Assembly: GCA_903970165.1 (NCBI GenBank)
Contig: CAJCHZ010000062.1
Coordinates: forward strand, 1-51,954
Direction: 5' to 3'
Length of the DNA stretch: 51,954 nucleotides
Source: Betaproteobacteria bacterium
GTDB lineage: Bacteria; Acidobacteriota; Terriglobia; Acidiferrales; UBA7541
Shown here: piece by piece, positions 26,422 to 34,031 of the stretch
Position numbering within the stretch: position 1 is the stretch's first letter
Layout of the letters: every line of letters begins with the position of its first letter
Notes under the pieces: generated by a model
Database searches by the model: none
The model's input: the letters and a program-made list of their open reading frames with translations, nothing else
What the model was told of the DNA's origin: nothing
Position numbers and translations under genes: made by a program

Positions 26422-27858
26422 ATGGCGCAAATAATGGATGCGGGTGACGCGTCTTCCGGAAGTGCGGAACACTCCGAAATCGCCAACCGAGAAGCGGGGC
26501 TGCAGCGAAATTTGACGCCGCGTCAACTCTCGATGATCGCGATCGGCGGGGCGATTGGAACCGGGTTGTTTCTTGGCAGCTCCATTTCCGTGCAACTCGC
26601 CGGGCCAGGGGTGATTTTCAGTTACCTGGCGGCGGCCACCATTGCGCTGTGCTTGATGTGGGCGCTCGGTGAAATGACCGTTGCGCATCCGATGGCGGGT
26701 TCCTTTGGCGTGTATGCAGAAATGTACGTGCACCCGTGGGCGGGTTTTGCCATGCGCTATTCGTATTGGCTGGGGCAGGTGATCGCTACGGGGAGCGAAG
26801 TTGTGGCGGCATCCATTTATTGCAAGCACTGGTTTCCAGGAGTGCCTTCGTGGTGGTGGATTGCAGGGTTTTCGGCGGCGCTGGTTTATGTGAACGCGCG
26901 GAGTGTTGGGAGTTTCGGCGCATTCGAGTATTGGTTCGCGATGATCAAAGTCGTGACGATCACCGTGTTCCTGATTCTTGGTGTGGCATTGTTGCTGGGG
27001 ATTGGATTTCCCCGCATCGGGACGGAGAACTACTTCGCACACGGAGGATTTTTGCCGAATGGCTGGCGGGGAGCCGGGCTCGGCGTGGCCATGGCGCTTT
27101 TCAGCTTTCTTGGTATTGAAATCGTGGCCGTAACTTCCGGCGAAGCGAAAGATCCGACGACGGCGCTTCCACGAGCTATGCGCTGGACGTTGGGCCGTTT
27201 GGGACTGTTTTATGTGGGCGGGCTGGCGGTTGTTGTCGGGATCGTGCCGTGGAATCAGGTAGGGCTGGGCGAGAGTCCGTTTGTGCGCGTTTTTGAAATT
27301 GTGGGAATTCCTGCCGCCGCGGGAGTGATGAATTTCGTAGTGCTTACCGCGGCGCTTTCCAGCGTGAATTGCAATTTGTATTTGATGGCGAGAATGCTTT
27401 TTTCACTTTCAAGGGGCGGTTATGCGCCCTCCGCACTTGGACGGTTGAGCAAACGGGGGACACCGGTGGCGGCCTTGCTGGTTTCAAGCGCAGGGATGGT
27501 TGGGGCTCTGTTCATGGATCGCTGGTTTCATGAAACGGCCTATGTGTACATGCTGGGGTCGGCATTTCTTGGCGGGATTTTTGTCTGGCAAATGATTTTT
27601 GTGACGCACCTGTTTTTTCGCAAGCGCACCTCGAGCTTAGCGCAACCGCCGATACGAATTGCTCCTCGCGGGCCGTGGAGCTCCCTGTTTGGTCTTATTG
27701 CCCTTACTGTAGTGCTGATTTCGACCTGGTGGGTGCCTGGATTGCGAATCACGTTGATCGCTGGAGTTCCCTGGCTAGCGTTCATTTCGCTGTGCTACCT
27801 TGTGTGGAGAAAGTTCCGTTATCCGAAGATTCTCGATGGAGCCTTGCGCGATGGATGA
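26422..27858 (+). CDS. Amino-acid permease (APC superfamily)
   Basis: A 478-residue inner-membrane transporter with about 12 hydrophobic segments. The first helix has the APC signature MIAIGGAIGTGLFLGS, and TM2-TM3 have the WALGEMTVAHP motif typical of the AAT/GABA-type branch. ATG 26422 (MAQIMDAG) is used; an in-frame TTG at 26398 is unlikely. The stop overlaps the downstream kynureninase-like start by 8 bp, so import and catabolism may be coupled. The substrate cannot be assigned. Confidence 0.9.
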   Translation: MAQIMDAGDASSGSAEHSEIANREAGLQRNLTPRQLSMIAIGGAIGTGLFLGSSISVQLAGPGVIFSYLAAATIALCLMWALGEMTVAHPMAGSFGVYAEMYVHPWAGFAMRYSYWLGQVIATGSEVVAASIYCKHWFPGVPSWWWIAGFSAALVYVNARSVGSFGAFEYWFAMIKVVTITVFLILGVALLLGIGFPRIGTENYFAHGGFLPNGWRGAGLGVAMALFSFLGIEIVAVTSGEAKDPTTALPRAMRWTLGRLGLFYVGGLAVVVGIVPWNQVGLGESPFVRVFEIVGIPAAAGVMNFVVLTAALSSVNCNLYLMARMLFSLSRGGYAPSALGRLSKRGTPVAALLVSSAGMVGALFMDRWFHETAYVYMLGSAFLGGIFVWQMIFVTHLFFRKRTSSLAQPPIRIAPRGPWSSLFGLIALTVVLISTWWVPGLRITLIAGVPWLAFISLCYLVWRKFRYPKILDGALRDG

Positions 27859-29035
27859 ACTTCTTAAGTGGCGCGGCGAATTTCCGATACTGGACCGCAC
27901 GACCTACATGATTAGCAACTCGCTGGGCGCCATGCCGCGCGGAGTCTACGACGAAATGCATGCCTACGCCGATTCCTGGGGTAAGCGCGGCGTGCGCGCG
28001 TGGGAAGAAGGCTGGTGGGATATGGCGGTCGGCGTGGGCGACAAAATCGCTCCGTTGATCGGCGCGGGACCGGGAGAAATCTCGCTGCATCAAAACGTAA
28101 CGCTGATTCAGGCGGTCATCAGCTCCTGCTTCGATTTTCGCGGGCCGCGGAACAAAGTCGTCATGACGGATCTGGAGTTTCCTTCGATTCAGTACTTTTA
28201 TCACGAGCAGCGGCGCAACGGCGCGCGCGTTGCACTTGTTCCAAGCAACGACACAGTGCGGTTCGATCTGGACAAATTTCTTGCAGTTATCGATGAGACC
28301 ACGCTGCTGGTTCCGATCTCGCAAGTACTTTTTCGAAGCGCTTTCATTGTGGATGCGCGTGCCATTATCGAAAAGGCTCATCGCGTGGGGGCTCACGTAA
28401 TCCTCGATGTCTTCCAGGCCGCCGGCACGATCCCCGTCGATGTTCGTGCGTTGAAAGCGGATTTTGCCGTCGGCGGCGTCCTGAAATGGCTGTGCGGAGG
28501 GCCGGGTGTTGGGTATCTCTACGTTCGGGACGATTTGCGGGCGAAGTTGCGGCCCGCGATTACAGGCTGGATTGCGCACCGCAGGCCGTTTGGGTTCGAG
28601 ACCGGCTCCATCGATGCGCGTGAAGACTCCTTCCGCTACTTGAACGGAACGCCGCACATTCCAGCGCTGTTCGCTTGCCAGCCAGGACTCGACATACTAA
28701 ACCAAGTGGGAATCGCAGCGATCCGCGAAAAGTCGATGCGCATGACCGCCCGGATTTTCGAAGGCGCGAAAGCGCATGGATGGCGGGTGAACACTTCCGA
28801 AAATCCGTCCGAAAGGGCCGGCACAGTCTCCGTCGATTGTCCTCATGCCGCCGAAGTTTGCCGCGAGCTGCTGGGACGCGAGATTCTCGTTGATTATCGG
28901 CCGAAGGCTGGGGTAAGGCTGTCGCCGCATTTTTATAACCTTGAGGAAGAGTGCGATCTGGCGATTACGCAGATTGCAGAGATTCTCGAAACGCGTTCGT
29001 GGGAGAAACATGCCGCTGCCCTGTCGCAGGCGTGA
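27851..29035 (+). CDS. Kynureninase-like class V aminotransferase-fold enzyme
   Basis: A 394-residue PLP enzyme of the class V/kynureninase fold. DVFQAAGTIPVDV holds the PLP-stacking Asp. GGVLKWLCGGPGVGYLYVR holds the catalytic lysine. DYRPKAGVRLSPHFYN, near the C-terminus, is close to the kynureninase ending. Kynureninase cleaves kynurenine to anthranilate and alanine; other class V members are desulfurases or transaminases. The ATG at 27851 overlaps the permease. No other tryptophan or kynurenine gene is visible, so the reaction is not certain. Confidence 0.78.
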   Translation: MDELLKWRGEFPILDRTTYMISNSLGAMPRGVYDEMHAYADSWGKRGVRAWEEGWWDMAVGVGDKIAPLIGAGPGEISLHQNVTLIQAVISSCFDFRGPRNKVVMTDLEFPSIQYFYHEQRRNGARVALVPSNDTVRFDLDKFLAVIDETTLLVPISQVLFRSAFIVDARAIIEKAHRVGAHVILDVFQAAGTIPVDVRALKADFAVGGVLKWLCGGPGVGYLYVRDDLRAKLRPAITGWIAHRRPFGFETGSIDAREDSFRYLNGTPHIPALFACQPGLDILNQVGIAAIREKSMRMTARIFEGAKAHGWRVNTSENPSERAGTVSVDCPHAAEVCRELLGREILVDYRPKAGVRLSPHFYNLEEECDLAITQIAEILETRSWEKHAAALSQA

Positions 29036-29080
29036 CCAGAAGCCTCGAAGGTAGGAACCAGGAAGAGAGCACGAACCTAA

Positions 29081-29791
29081 ATGAAACTGTTTTCTGATCA
29101 CGCTCCAACGGAGCGGTCCGAAGAGCCTTCGGGCAAAGACCAATTCGCGGGACCGCGTTCGGAGATGATTGAAACGCAATTGCGCCGGCGTGGAGTCACG
29201 GATTCCCGGGTACTTGCCGCAATGGCTGCCGTGCCGCGCCATGAGTTCGTGCCGAAAGAGCTTCGTCACCGGTCCTATGAAGATGTGCCCTTGCCCATTG
29301 GTGAAGGACAAACGATCTCACAGCCTTATATTGTCGCCGCGATGACGGTCGCGCTCGGCCTGACAGGTACCGAGCGCGTCCTAGAAATTGGGACAGGCTG
29401 CGGGTATCAAGCGGCCGTTCTTTCGCAGCTTACGAAAATTGTTTTCAGCGTGGAATCGCGATCGGAGCTTGCTTCTACCGCTGCGGCGCGGCTTGAAAAG
29501 CTGGGCTATGGGAATGTTCATGTACATTGCGGGGATGGCACTCTGGGCTTGTCTGAATTAGCTCCATTTGACGCCATCCTGGTCGCCGCCGCGGCGCCCG
29601 CGGTGCCTGAGCCGTTGCGTGCCCAATTGGCGGAAGGCGGACGCTTGATTTTGCCGGTCGGGGATGCCGAGAACCAGGAGTTGCGCCTTATCGAACGGCG
29701 CGGCAATTCATTTCACACGCTCGTGCTGGAAGGGTGCCGCTTCGTTCCTCTCGTCGGATATCACGGCTGGAAGGAACCACCCACGCGATGA
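29081..29791 (+). CDS. pcm: Protein-L-isoaspartate O-methyltransferase
   Basis: Repairs damaged proteins by methylating isoaspartyl residues with S-adenosylmethionine. The 236-residue chain shows VPRHEFVPKE, YEDVPLPIGEGQTISQPYIV and the SAM-binding motif I VLEIGTGCGYQAAVLS, all classical for Pcm. An N-terminal tail of about 20 residues precedes the domain. The stop overlaps the GT2 gene start by 4 bp (ATGA). Confidence 0.95.
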   Translation: MKLFSDHAPTERSEEPSGKDQFAGPRSEMIETQLRRRGVTDSRVLAAMAAVPRHEFVPKELRHRSYEDVPLPIGEGQTISQPYIVAAMTVALGLTGTERVLEIGTGCGYQAAVLSQLTKIVFSVESRSELASTAAARLEKLGYGNVHVHCGDGTLGLSELAPFDAILVAAAAPAVPEPLRAQLAEGGRLILPVGDAENQELRLIERRGNSFHTLVLEGCRFVPLVGYHGWKEPPTR

Positions 29792-30525
29792 ATTCGTCGC
29801 CCGGCCTCTCGATTGTGATTCCGTCCTACAACGAGGAACTTCGTCTTCCAGGCACGCTCGAACGCATCGCCGCGTTCCTGCCTACTCTGGGCGCGGACAC
29901 GGAAATCCTCGTTGTGGACGACGGCTCTAGAGACGGGACAGCGGAAGTGGCCGAATCCTTTCGGAAGGTTCTGCCAAATCTGCGCGTAATACCCAATGGC
30001 GAAAATCGCGGCAAAGGATACAGCGTGCGGCGCGGGATTCAGGAGGCGCACGGCAGCATTGTGTTGTTCACCGACGCCGATCTCTCTGCGCCGATTGAAG
30101 AAGCGCCGAAACTTCTGGAGGGGCTAAAGACTCACGACGTGGCGATTGGCTCGCGCGCGATCGACCGCAACCTCATCAGCGTTCACGAATCGCGATTCCG
30201 CGAGTTTGCGGGGATCGTTTTCAACACCATTGTCCGGTTAATCCTTCGACTCCCCTTTGTGGACACGCAGTGCGGGTTCAAAGCTTTCCGCCGTGAACGC
30301 TGCCGCATCATTTTCGAGCAGCAGACCATCGAGCGATTTGGGTTTGACCCTGAACTGCTCTATCTGGCGCGTCACCACGGACTGCAGACAGTGGAAATTC
30401 CTGTAAGGTGGGCGCATTCACCGGCAACAAAAGTGAATATGTTTCGGGACAGCATCAAAATGTTTGTGGATATTTTCACAATTCGCTGGAACGCCTTGCG
30501 AGGGCGATATCCGCGCTCCGCCTAA
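29788..30525 (+). CDS. GT2 glycosyltransferase, dolichyl/polyprenyl-phosphate sugar synthase-like
   Basis: A 245-residue GT-A fold enzyme: LSIVIPSYNEELRLPGTL, VVDDGSRDGTAE, the metal-binding TDADLSAPIEE, and CGFKAFRRE near the acceptor side. The pattern is that of ALG5/DPM1-like polyprenyl-phosphate glucosyl- or mannosyltransferases. No C-terminal membrane helix is seen. A nearby UppS-like gene makes polyprenyl carriers, but a link is only inferred. ATG 29788 lies in the pcm stop. Confidence 0.87.
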   Translation: MNSSPGLSIVIPSYNEELRLPGTLERIAAFLPTLGADTEILVVDDGSRDGTAEVAESFRKVLPNLRVIPNGENRGKGYSVRRGIQEAHGSIVLFTDADLSAPIEEAPKLLEGLKTHDVAIGSRAIDRNLISVHESRFREFAGIVFNTIVRLILRLPFVDTQCGFKAFRRERCRIIFEQQTIERFGFDPELLYLARHHGLQTVEIPVRWAHSPATKVNMFRDSIKMFVDIFTIRWNALRGRYPRSA

Positions 30526-30545
30526 GCGTCTCCGGAAGCACCATG

Positions 30546-30562
30546 ACTTTATATCATAAAGT
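30546..30562 (+). promoter_or_regulatory. 17-bp dyad operator upstream of the membrane-protein/wHTH cassette
   Basis: ACTTTATATCATAAAGT is a perfect 7-bp inverted repeat with a 3-nt centre, directly upstream of TTGACA at 30565-30570. A degenerate TAGCTT at 30588 could be the -10 element, which would start transcription close to the ATG at 30600. A matching 17-bp site lies at 31642. Confidence 0.6.
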
Positions 30563-30599
30563 ACTTGACAAACCGACTTTTCCCTGTTAGCTTCATCAA

Positions 30600-31214
30600 A
30601 TGGCAGCAACCGGCCCCCTCCGCTCTTCCAAACGTGAGCCCATCCCCATTGACGCTCGCGCCGCCGACCATCTCCGCTACATTCGCGAAACGATGGAGAG
30701 CGCGGCCGAGTTTACCGCTGTGCCTGGGTGGGGCGGCGTGGCCATGGGGATTACGGCGCTCGCTGCGGCTCTTGTTGCGGCGCGGCAGTCTTCGCCTCGT
30801 GCCTGGCTTGTCGTATGGCTTGTCGAAGCATTTATTGCCGTGGCGATTGCCGCTCCCGCGGCCGCGACCAAAGCCCACCGTGCGAATTCCGCTCTTTTCT
30901 CCGGACCAGGCCGCAAATTCCTCTTAAGCTTCGCCCCGCCCATTGTTGTCGGCGGATTGCTGACCTTTGCGTTATTTGGTGCGGGCGCCATTGCGGCGCT
31001 TCCCGGTGTGTGGCTGCTTCTCTACGGAACCGCCATCGTCACCGGCGGGGCATTTTCCGTGCGCGTCGTTCCCGTCATGGGATTCTGCTTGATGAGCCTT
31101 GGAGCCGCGGCCTTGTTTGCACCGGCTGCCTGGGGAGACGTTTTCATGGCTTTGGGCTTCGGGATTTTGCAGATTGGATTCGGCATTTGGATAGCGCGGC
31201 ATCACGGGGGATAG
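30600..31214 (+). CDS. Multi-pass membrane protein of unknown function
   Basis: A 204-residue protein with about six hydrophobic segments after a 45-residue cytoplasmic start (SADHLRYIRETMESAAEF-like region around residue 20-40). No catalytic motif is apparent. The gene is 9 nt upstream of a wHTH regulator, a pairing typical of a regulated membrane cassette. No ribosome-binding site precedes the ATG at 30600, so translation may be leaderless. The function is unknown. Confidence 0.75.
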   Translation: MAATGPLRSSKREPIPIDARAADHLRYIRETMESAAEFTAVPGWGGVAMGITALAAALVAARQSSPRAWLVVWLVEAFIAVAIAAPAAATKAHRANSALFSGPGRKFLLSFAPPIVVGGLLTFALFGAGAIAALPGVWLLLYGTAIVTGGAFSVRVVPVMGFCLMSLGAAALFAPAAWGDVFMALGFGILQIGFGIWIARHHGG

Positions 31215-31223
31215 AGAAATCGC

Positions 31224-31616
31224 ATGGCGAAGTCATCGGCAGCACACCAGGATCGCACGCATCGCACCCGCGAACGGGACGCCTCGCTGGCTGCCGTGCG
31301 CGGTGCTGCGCGCGAAGCCGTTCCGCCGGATCTGGACCGCCTGATTCACGAGCGCATCCGACTGGGAATTGTCAGCGCGCTGGCCGTCAATCGTTCGCTG
31401 ACATTCAATGAACTGAAGGCATTGCTAAAGACCACCGATGGCAATCTGAGTGTTCACGCGCGCAAGCTGGAAGAAGCGGACTATATCGTCTGTACGAAGT
31501 CCTTTGACGGACGCCTTCCCAAGACAGAGTACCGGCTGGCAGCTTCCGGCCGGCGTGCGCTGGAACGCTATCTGAATCATATGGAGGCGTTGATTCGCGC
31601 GACGCGCGAGGGCTGA
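31224..31616 (+). CDS. Winged-helix transcriptional regulator (HTH_34/MarR-like)
   Basis: A 130-residue regulator: basic N-terminus, then the wHTH core LIHERIRLGIVSALAVN, SLTFNELKALLKTTDGNLSVHARKL and the wing KSFDGRLPKTEYRLAASGRRALERYL. It lies 9 nt behind the membrane protein. The two matching 17-bp dyads at 30546 and 31642 flank the cassette and are the natural candidates for its binding sites; this is inference from position. Confidence 0.88.
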   Translation: MAKSSAAHQDRTHRTRERDASLAAVRGAAREAVPPDLDRLIHERIRLGIVSALAVNRSLTFNELKALLKTTDGNLSVHARKLEEADYIVCTKSFDGRLPKTEYRLAASGRRALERYLNHMEALIRATREG

Positions 31617-31641
31617 GGCAGCCAATTTTTTTTGCATACGC

Positions 31642-31658
31642 ACTTTGTAATGCAGAGT
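31642..31658 (+). promoter_or_regulatory. 17-bp dyad operator upstream of the UppS-like gene
   Basis: ACTTTGTAATGCAGAGT keeps the same length and 12 of 17 bases of the site at 30546, with ACTTT at the left and a near-match AGAGT at the right. TATAAA at 31663-31668 just downstream is a possible -10, so a bound protein would block the upstream half of the promoter. Confidence 0.55.
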
Positions 31659-31700
31659 AGTTTATAAAGCTTTTCCGGCGGCGGAGAAGGAAGTCAAAAA

Positions 31701-32453
31701 ATGCAACCTCTCACCACGCAACACCTGGTCACGACAGGTCCTAAGCCAATCCCGGATCCCGGCTTACACGTGGCCATCATTTCCGACGGCAACGGTCGCT
31801 GGGCTACCTCCCGCGGATTGCCTCGCTCGGCAGGTCACCGCGCCGGCGCCGAATCCGCACGGAAAGTGATTCAAGCGGCGCCGCGATTGGGAATTCATAC
31901 GCTTACACTTTTTGCGCTCTCGTCGGCCAACTGGAAGCGCCCGCCGGCTGAGGTCAACGCCATTCTTCGCCTGCTGCACGAATACCTGCTGATAGAAACA
32001 TCGCATTGTATTGAAGAGGGCATCCGATTGAACGTCATCGGCCGCCGCGATCGAATACCGGCCACACTACGCCAGGCGATCGCCGATTCCGAAGCTGCAA
32101 CCGTAAATGGAAGGCGGCTCCATCTTCGGCTGGCCATTGACTACTCGGCTCGGGAAGCGATGTACCATGCAGCTTGCCGCTTTTATAAAGTCACCGAGCT
32201 TTCGCCCGAATCGTTCTCGAATGTCCTGGCAGAGGTTCTTCGGGGCGGTTCCATGGAAGTGGACCTGCTCATCCGCACGGGAGGCGAACAGCGGCTTTCC
32301 GATTTTCTTTTGTGGGAGTGCGCCTTTGCCGAGTTTGTTTTTTTGCCGAAACGCTGGCCGGATTTCTCCGTCGCGGACCTCGAAAGTGCCTTACAAGAAT
32401 TTGCCAGGCGTGAACGCACTCGCGGCGCCTTGCCCGACGCAATCGCGGGATAG
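31701..32453 (+). CDS. uppS: Polyprenyl (undecaprenyl) diphosphate synthase family protein
   Basis: A cis-prenyltransferase of 250 residues that chain-extends farnesyl diphosphate with isopentenyl diphosphate to make lipid carriers. DGNGRWATSRG, the RTGGEQRLSDFLLWECAFAE motif and the C-terminal FLPKRWPDF strand are all present. The usual STENWKRP loop reads SSANWKRP, and the strand before the first Asp reads IISDGNG rather than IMDGNG. A Shine-Dalgarno AGAAGGAAG precedes the ATG. The odd context suggests a second paralogue rather than the housekeeping gene, whose location is not in this window. Confidence 0.88.
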   Translation: MQPLTTQHLVTTGPKPIPDPGLHVAIISDGNGRWATSRGLPRSAGHRAGAESARKVIQAAPRLGIHTLTLFALSSANWKRPPAEVNAILRLLHEYLLIETSHCIEEGIRLNVIGRRDRIPATLRQAIADSEAATVNGRRLHLRLAIDYSAREAMYHAACRFYKVTELSPESFSNVLAEVLRGGSMEVDLLIRTGGEQRLSDFLLWECAFAEFVFLPKRWPDFSVADLESALQEFARRERTRGALPDAIAG

Positions 32454-32669
32454 CCGGTCAGATGGCCGTTGCTGAACGGACATTCCGGTTGTCGCCTGCT
32501 TCCAGAAAGACCAGCCGTTACAACGACCCGCTCGCTGGGTCGCTAGGCTCCGATTAGCGCCGTAAAATCAATCGTTTAGCGCTCCCAATCGAGCTCTTCT
32601 CGGTTACTTCCCCGTTCGCCCCCCTGACGTTTCGCCCCATTCCGTCGTCTATATTCCAGGAGCGAGGAA

Positions 32670-33368
32670 ATGGGAACCATGGGACTTGCGCTGCCCTGGG
32701 AGACTAGAATCTCTTGCGTGCCGCGCGAACGGGAGAAGCGAGTGGAACCTTCCGAGGATCTGACAGGCAGCCCCAGCCAGACCGTGGGCTCTGCTTCCGC
32801 CACGGTTACAACTTCCGAGGACGCCGAAATTGCGGCACGCTGCCGCGCCGGCGACTTGGGCGGCTACGAGCGGCTGTATGCATTGCATGGTTCGCGCATG
32901 AAGAACGTGGCGCGCAATCTTCTGGGGAACCCCATCGACGCCGAGGATGCGGTGCAGGAGACTTTTCTGAAAGTGCAGCGGAGCATCGCCGGCTTTCGCG
33001 GCCAGTCCAGTTTTGTTACGTGGACTTACCGCATCCTTATCAACACCTGCTACGATGCGCGCCGCAGCCGGATGCGAAAGAAAGAAGTGGCCAACGACGA
33101 CAGCGAAGAGTCGCCGCGGCCGGAGCCGCGCGCGCCAGACGCGCATCCCTCGCTGAGGATGGCTCTGGAACGCGCCCTGGCCGGGTTGACGAAACATCAA
33201 CGCGACGTTTTTCTGCTCTACGAAGTGGAAGGATTTCATCACGCGGAGATTGCCGGGATGCTGGAGATTACGGAGACGGCCTCCAAAAACACGCTTTTTC
33301 AGGCGAAGAAAAATCTTCGCCAAGTGCTTGAGCCTCCTCGGAGCAACAGTTCGGCTGGAGCACGGTGA
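32670..33368 (+). CDS. ECF-type RNA polymerase sigma factor
   Basis: A 232-residue sigma-70 factor without region 1 or 3. Region 2 runs YERLYALHGSRMKNVARNLLGNPIDAEDAVQETFLKVQ-like (about residues 65-105), with FVTWTYRILINTCYDARR for -10 contact. Region 4 is LTKHQRDVFLLYEVEGFHHAEIAGML. A 55-residue N-terminal tail is extra. It is followed after 6 nt by an anti-sigma gene, so the pair is regulated by binding. Confidence 0.93.
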   Translation: MGTMGLALPWETRISCVPREREKRVEPSEDLTGSPSQTVGSASATVTTSEDAEIAARCRAGDLGGYERLYALHGSRMKNVARNLLGNPIDAEDAVQETFLKVQRSIAGFRGQSSFVTWTYRILINTCYDARRSRMRKKEVANDDSEESPRPEPRAPDAHPSLRMALERALAGLTKHQRDVFLLYEVEGFHHAEIAGMLEITETASKNTLFQAKKNLRQVLEPPRSNSSAGAR

Positions 33369-33374
33369 ACGACG

Positions 33375-34031
33375 ATGAAGATTACCTGTGAAGATCGCGA
33401 CAAGATTTTTGCGGATGGAACGCCCGCGGAATGGGCTGCCCTCGAAGCACACAGCGCAAACTGCGCCGCCTGCGCAGGAGAGATTCGCGCCTGGAAAGAA
33501 CTCAGCGTCTCGGCGAACGAATTGCGCGACTATTCGGATACACCCACGCTTTGGCCGCGCATCGAGCAGGCGCTCGTTGCAGAAGCACATACCAAAAAGC
33601 GGCGCGCGGACCGATGGGGATTGCTTTCCTTTGGAATGGGTTCACTTGGATGGCAGACTGCCGCGGCTGCAGCTCTTGTGGTGATTTTGACCGTTTCCAC
33701 CATTTGGATTTATGTGCATCGCACACCACCGGGGCCAGTCGACCAGTCTCTACTTAAGAATCCGGCTCTCGCCGAGGTGGAACTTACGCAAGCCGCGTAT
33801 GAACAGGCGATTGACAAGCTTTCGGCCGAAGCCAAGCCGCAACTGGAGAATCCCGCAACGCCTTTGCAAGCAAGTTATCGCGAGAAATTGCAGGTGCTGG
33901 ATAGCGCCATCAGCGATTTGCGCGCGCAGGCGGGGATGAATCCGTCCAACGCGCACCTGCGCCGCCAATTGCTGGCGATGTATCAGGAGAAGCAGCAAAC
34001 GCTGGAAGAAATTTTGGAGGCGAAGAGATGA
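33375..34031 (+). CDS. Membrane anti-sigma factor with zinc-binding domain
   Basis: A 218-residue protein with a cytoplasmic ZAS-like HxxxCxxC site (H26, C30, C33), one membrane helix at about residues 93-114 (TAAAAALVVILTVSTIWIYV), and a helical periplasmic tail rich in Gln and Glu. It should hold the ECF sigma factor at the membrane until a signal arrives. The stop overlaps the next start by 4 bp, so the periplasmic beta-repeat protein below is likely part of the same response. Confidence 0.88.
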   Translation: MKITCEDRDKIFADGTPAEWAALEAHSANCAACAGEIRAWKELSVSANELRDYSDTPTLWPRIEQALVAEAHTKKRRADRWGLLSFGMGSLGWQTAAAAALVVILTVSTIWIYVHRTPPGPVDQSLLKNPALAEVELTQAAYEQAIDKLSAEAKPQLENPATPLQASYREKLQVLDSAISDLRAQAGMNPSNAHLRRQLLAMYQEKQQTLEEILEAKR

